Part shown: piece after piece, positions 5,319-6,747 of the stretch
Layout: each line of letters begins with the position of its first letter
Position numbering within the stretch: position 1 is the first letter of the stretch
NCBI GenBank assembly: GCA_002717855.1
Contig: PBCD01000008.1
Location: 11,242-17,988, forward strand
From: Rickettsiales bacterium
GTDB lineage: Bacteria > Pseudomonadota > Alphaproteobacteria > TMED127
Reading direction: 5' to 3'
DNA: 6,747 bases
The notes under the pieces: generated by a model
Told to the model about the DNA's origin: nothing
The model's input: only the letters and a program-made list of their open reading frames with translations
Database searches by the model: none
Position numbers and translations under genes: made by a program

Positions 5319-6275
5319 TTATTCTCCAGACATTTTTTTTTGATAATGAATTTGCTTAATTTGGTCTATTATTCCTGACAAAAATAAAAATATGATCAAA
5401 AGATAACTGAAAAAAATAAAAAGTAAAAAGAATAATAAAATTTTTATAAAAATATTAATATTATATTTGTCTACTTTTTTAACAATTATCAAGTATCCAC
5501 TTACTACATAAATTGTAGCAAAGGTAATTAAAAGATTTATTGACAATATTTGGTAATTTTCTGATGAAAATAAAACTAGAAGAAAAAATGTAAAAATTAA
5601 GTAAAGACAATATTTTGGCATTACAAAATTTGAGTAGTTAATTTCTGTATTTACTTTAATATTCAATTTATTTAGAATTTTAATTGAAAGGTTTAAATTT
5701 AAAATTGTTATTAAAAAAAAGATTACAGAATTAATTGCTGGAAAAATTTTAAGAGAAAATTCTAATATATTTATCAGTCGACTATATAAATCTTCATCTT
5801 GTGTTTGAATATCTTTCAAGAAAAGTTCTTTAATTTTTTGTATTACAGGATCAAAATCAATTTGAAAATAAAAAAATAATAAGAATAAAGAAAGAAAAAA
5901 AGTTATTAGTATTAAATAAATTGATAAAATATCTCCAATATTTATGTACTTACCACCCCTTTGTGTTTTTAATGATGTGGTAATTACGAAGGATAAAAAA
6001 CCGATTAATACTATATTTAAAATAAGAAAATTATACATAGTTTCAGAACTAATATTTTCATTAAAATTTAAAAAAGTAATAATTATAAATTGAGAAATTA
6101 AATAAGATAAAGTTGTATTTATATTTGATGTAGAAAGCCCTATCAATAACCAAGGAAGAAAACTAAAAAAAAAAAAAAATTGTGATGGAAGTTTAAAAAA
6201 AAGAATTGTTATAACTGAAATTAAAAGAGAGGAGTAAAGTGGGAGATATTTTTTTTCTTTTCCATCAAATAACAT
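5319..6275 (-). CDS. DUF2232 family polytopic membrane protein
   Basis: This 318-residue protein has about eight or nine hydrophobic segments (roughly 11-29, 32-48, 55-70, 82-100, 116-137, 175-200, 221-237, 243-265 and 274-302), a more hydrophilic loop at 138-170 and a short basic tail (IDQIKQIHYQKKMSGE). There is no cleavable signal peptide and I recognise no catalytic motif. Its identity comes from its place: alphaproteobacteria commonly carry a DUF2232 membrane protein between rpsR and rplI, and its length and topology fit. Its function is not known. The ATG directly abuts the rpsR stop (TAGATG) with no Shine-Dalgarno sequence, and its final codons (GGA GAA TAA) carry the rplI ribosome binding site, so it is translated within the ribosomal protein operon. 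A run of 15 T on the coding strand (6165-6179) encodes five Phe in a row and is in frame. Confidence 0.8.
   Translation of the reverse strand: MLFDGKEKKYLPLYSSLLISVITILFFKLPSQFFFFFSFLPWLLIGLSTSNINTTLSYLISQFIIITFLNFNENISSETMYNFLILNIVLIGFLSFVITTSLKTQRGGKYINIGDILSIYLILITFFLSLFLLFFYFQIDFDPVIQKIKELFLKDIQTQDEDLYSRLINILEFSLKIFPAINSVIFFLITILNLNLSIKILNKLNIKVNTEINYSNFVMPKYCLYLIFTFFLLVLFSSENYQILSINLLITFATIYVVSGYLIIVKKVDKYNINIFIKILLFFLLFIFFSYLLIIFLFLSGIIDQIKQIHYQKKMSGE
5323..5326 (-). promoter_or_regulatory. Shine-Dalgarno site of rplI (GGAG) inside the end of the DUF2232 gene
   Basis: GGAG stands 6-8 nt before the rplI ATG and is the clearest ribosome binding site in the window. The other start codons here rely on stop-start overlap, weak GGAA or AGGGA sites, or (dnaB) nothing visible. 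It fixes the L9 start and fits the high demand for a ribosomal protein. Confidence 0.7.
6165..6179 (-). repeat. Run of 15 T (coding strand) within the DUF2232 gene
   Basis: Fifteen identical bases encode Phe33-Phe37 in a membrane helix. It is the longest homopolymer in the window and the frame is open on both sides. Runs of this length are prone to slippage in replication, transcription and sequencing. Confidence 0.9.
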
Positions 6276-6521
6276 CTAATTTGAAACATAAGGTAATAAA
6301 GCTAGAAATCTTGCCCTTTTAATTGCCAATGATAATTGTCTTTGCTTTTTAGTTGAAACTGATGTGACTCTACTGGGCAATATTTTACCTTTCTCAGTTG
6401 TATATCTTTTTAGTAGCTCTAGATTCTTATAATCAATTTCAGGTGAGTTTTTCCCAGAAAGCGGGCATTTTTTTGAAACTACTGATCTATTGTTATCGAA
6501 AAGTTTATTTTTGATCGCCAT
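6276..6521 (-). CDS. rpsR: 30S ribosomal protein S18 (bS18)
   Basis: S18 binds next to S6 on the 30S platform. The 81-residue product has the family's length and its conserved core, [19 protein letters not shown] (29-47), followed by [17 protein letters not shown] (48-64) and the basic helix [14 protein letters not shown] (65-78). The N-terminus contains the KKCPLSG stretch usual in bacterial S18. The ATG is 12 nt after the rpsF stop, with a weak Shine-Dalgarno sequence (AGGGA, 9 nt upstream). The rpsF-rpsR pairing matches the S6:S18 dimer their products form. Nothing is odd in the gene itself. Confidence 0.98.
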   Translation of the reverse strand: MAIKNKLFDNNRSVVSKKCPLSGKNSPEIDYKNLELLKRYTTEKGKILPSRVTSVSTKKQRQLSLAIKRARFLALLPYVSN

Positions 6522-6533
6522 AATTTAAAATCC

Positions 6534-6747
6534 CTAATTTTCTTCTTTGGAAATTTTATACATCATTGAAGGTTCCTTATCAAATTTTTTAATTTTAATA
6601 TTCAAAAACCTTAGACTATCCTCGTCAATTTTTAATTTATTTTCAATTTTTGATAAAGAATCAAACTTTGCTTCAAAATTAAGAAGAAAATAGTGTCCTT
6701 TAAAACTTTTTTTGATTTTATATGCTAAAGTTCTTATTCCCCAATAC
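6534..6747 (-). CDS. rpsF: 30S ribosomal protein S6 (bS6), C-terminal part
   Basis: The last 70 codons of rpsF enter at the window edge and end in TAG at 6534-6536. The translation begins YWGIRTLAYKIKKSFKGHYFLLNF, the well-known S6 core strand and loop (relatives read WGxRxLAYxIxKxxxGHY), and continues with KIENKLKIDEDSLRFLNIKIKK, the helix and final strand of the ferredoxin-like fold. It ends FDKEPSMMYKISKEEN. S6 dimerises with S18 on the 30S subunit, and the rpsR gene follows directly. The N-terminal part, the start codon and any operon promoter are outside the window. Confidence 0.96.
   Translation of the reverse strand, partial: YWGIRTLAYKIKKSFKGHYFLLNFEAKFDSLSKIENKLKIDEDSLRFLNIKIKKFDKEPSMMYKISKEEN

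Noticed and set aside
1..6747. Mobile elements, CRISPR arrays, tRNA or rRNA genes, or a defence system
   Set aside because: Reading both strands shows no transposase or integrase motif, regular repeat-spacer pattern, cloverleaf or rRNA signature. Nearly all of the window is accounted for by core genes.

Overview
This window is a very AT-rich stretch (roughly three quarters A+T by eye) in which every supportable gene lies on the minus strand, so transcription runs from high to low coordinates. The order rpsF - rpsR - DUF2232 membrane protein - rplI - Na+/Ca2+-exchanger-like protein - dnaB - alr - mlaE - mlaF, the extended L9 protein, the long Lys/Asn/Ile/Phe-rich proteins and the tight packing suggest a streamlined alphaproteobacterium, probably of the SAR11 (Pelagibacterales) kind or another AT-rich, genome-reduced marine lineage. 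The class-level placement is fairly safe; the order-level one is inference from composition and gene order.

Region by region, in transcription order. (1) 6747-5319: the end of rpsF, all of rpsR, and a polytopic DUF2232 protein whose ATG directly follows the rpsR stop. (2) 5316-4672: rplI, whose Shine-Dalgarno sequence lies in the last codons of the DUF2232 gene and whose product has a roughly 65-residue charged tail. (3) 4635-3682: a CaCA-family cation exchanger sitting between rplI and dnaB. (4) 3681-3600: the only real intergenic region, which holds a perfect DnaA-box 9-mer, a sigma70-like promoter overlapping it, and a second extended -10 promoter so close to the dnaB ATG that the transcript may be leaderless. 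(5) 3599-2116: dnaB, the replicative helicase, interrupted by a one-base frameshift in a run of nine A. (6) 2099-978: alr, alanine racemase. (7) 981-187 and 190-1: mlaE and the start of mlaF, the permease and ATPase of a Mla-type lipid ABC transporter, joined by ATGA overlaps. mlaE carries an in-frame TAA where a Glu codon is expected.

The genes couple ribosome assembly (S6, S18, L9), replication (DnaB), peptidoglycan precursor supply (D-Ala) and envelope lipid traffic (Mla). This is essentially core chromosome with no mobile element, tRNA, rRNA or CRISPR array, and I see no new biological system. The points worth a second look are the two gene interruptions (error, decay, or rescue by slippage or reinitiation), the DnaA box in the dnaB promoter, the exchanger inside a conserved cluster, and the very long homopolymers kept in frame inside genes.
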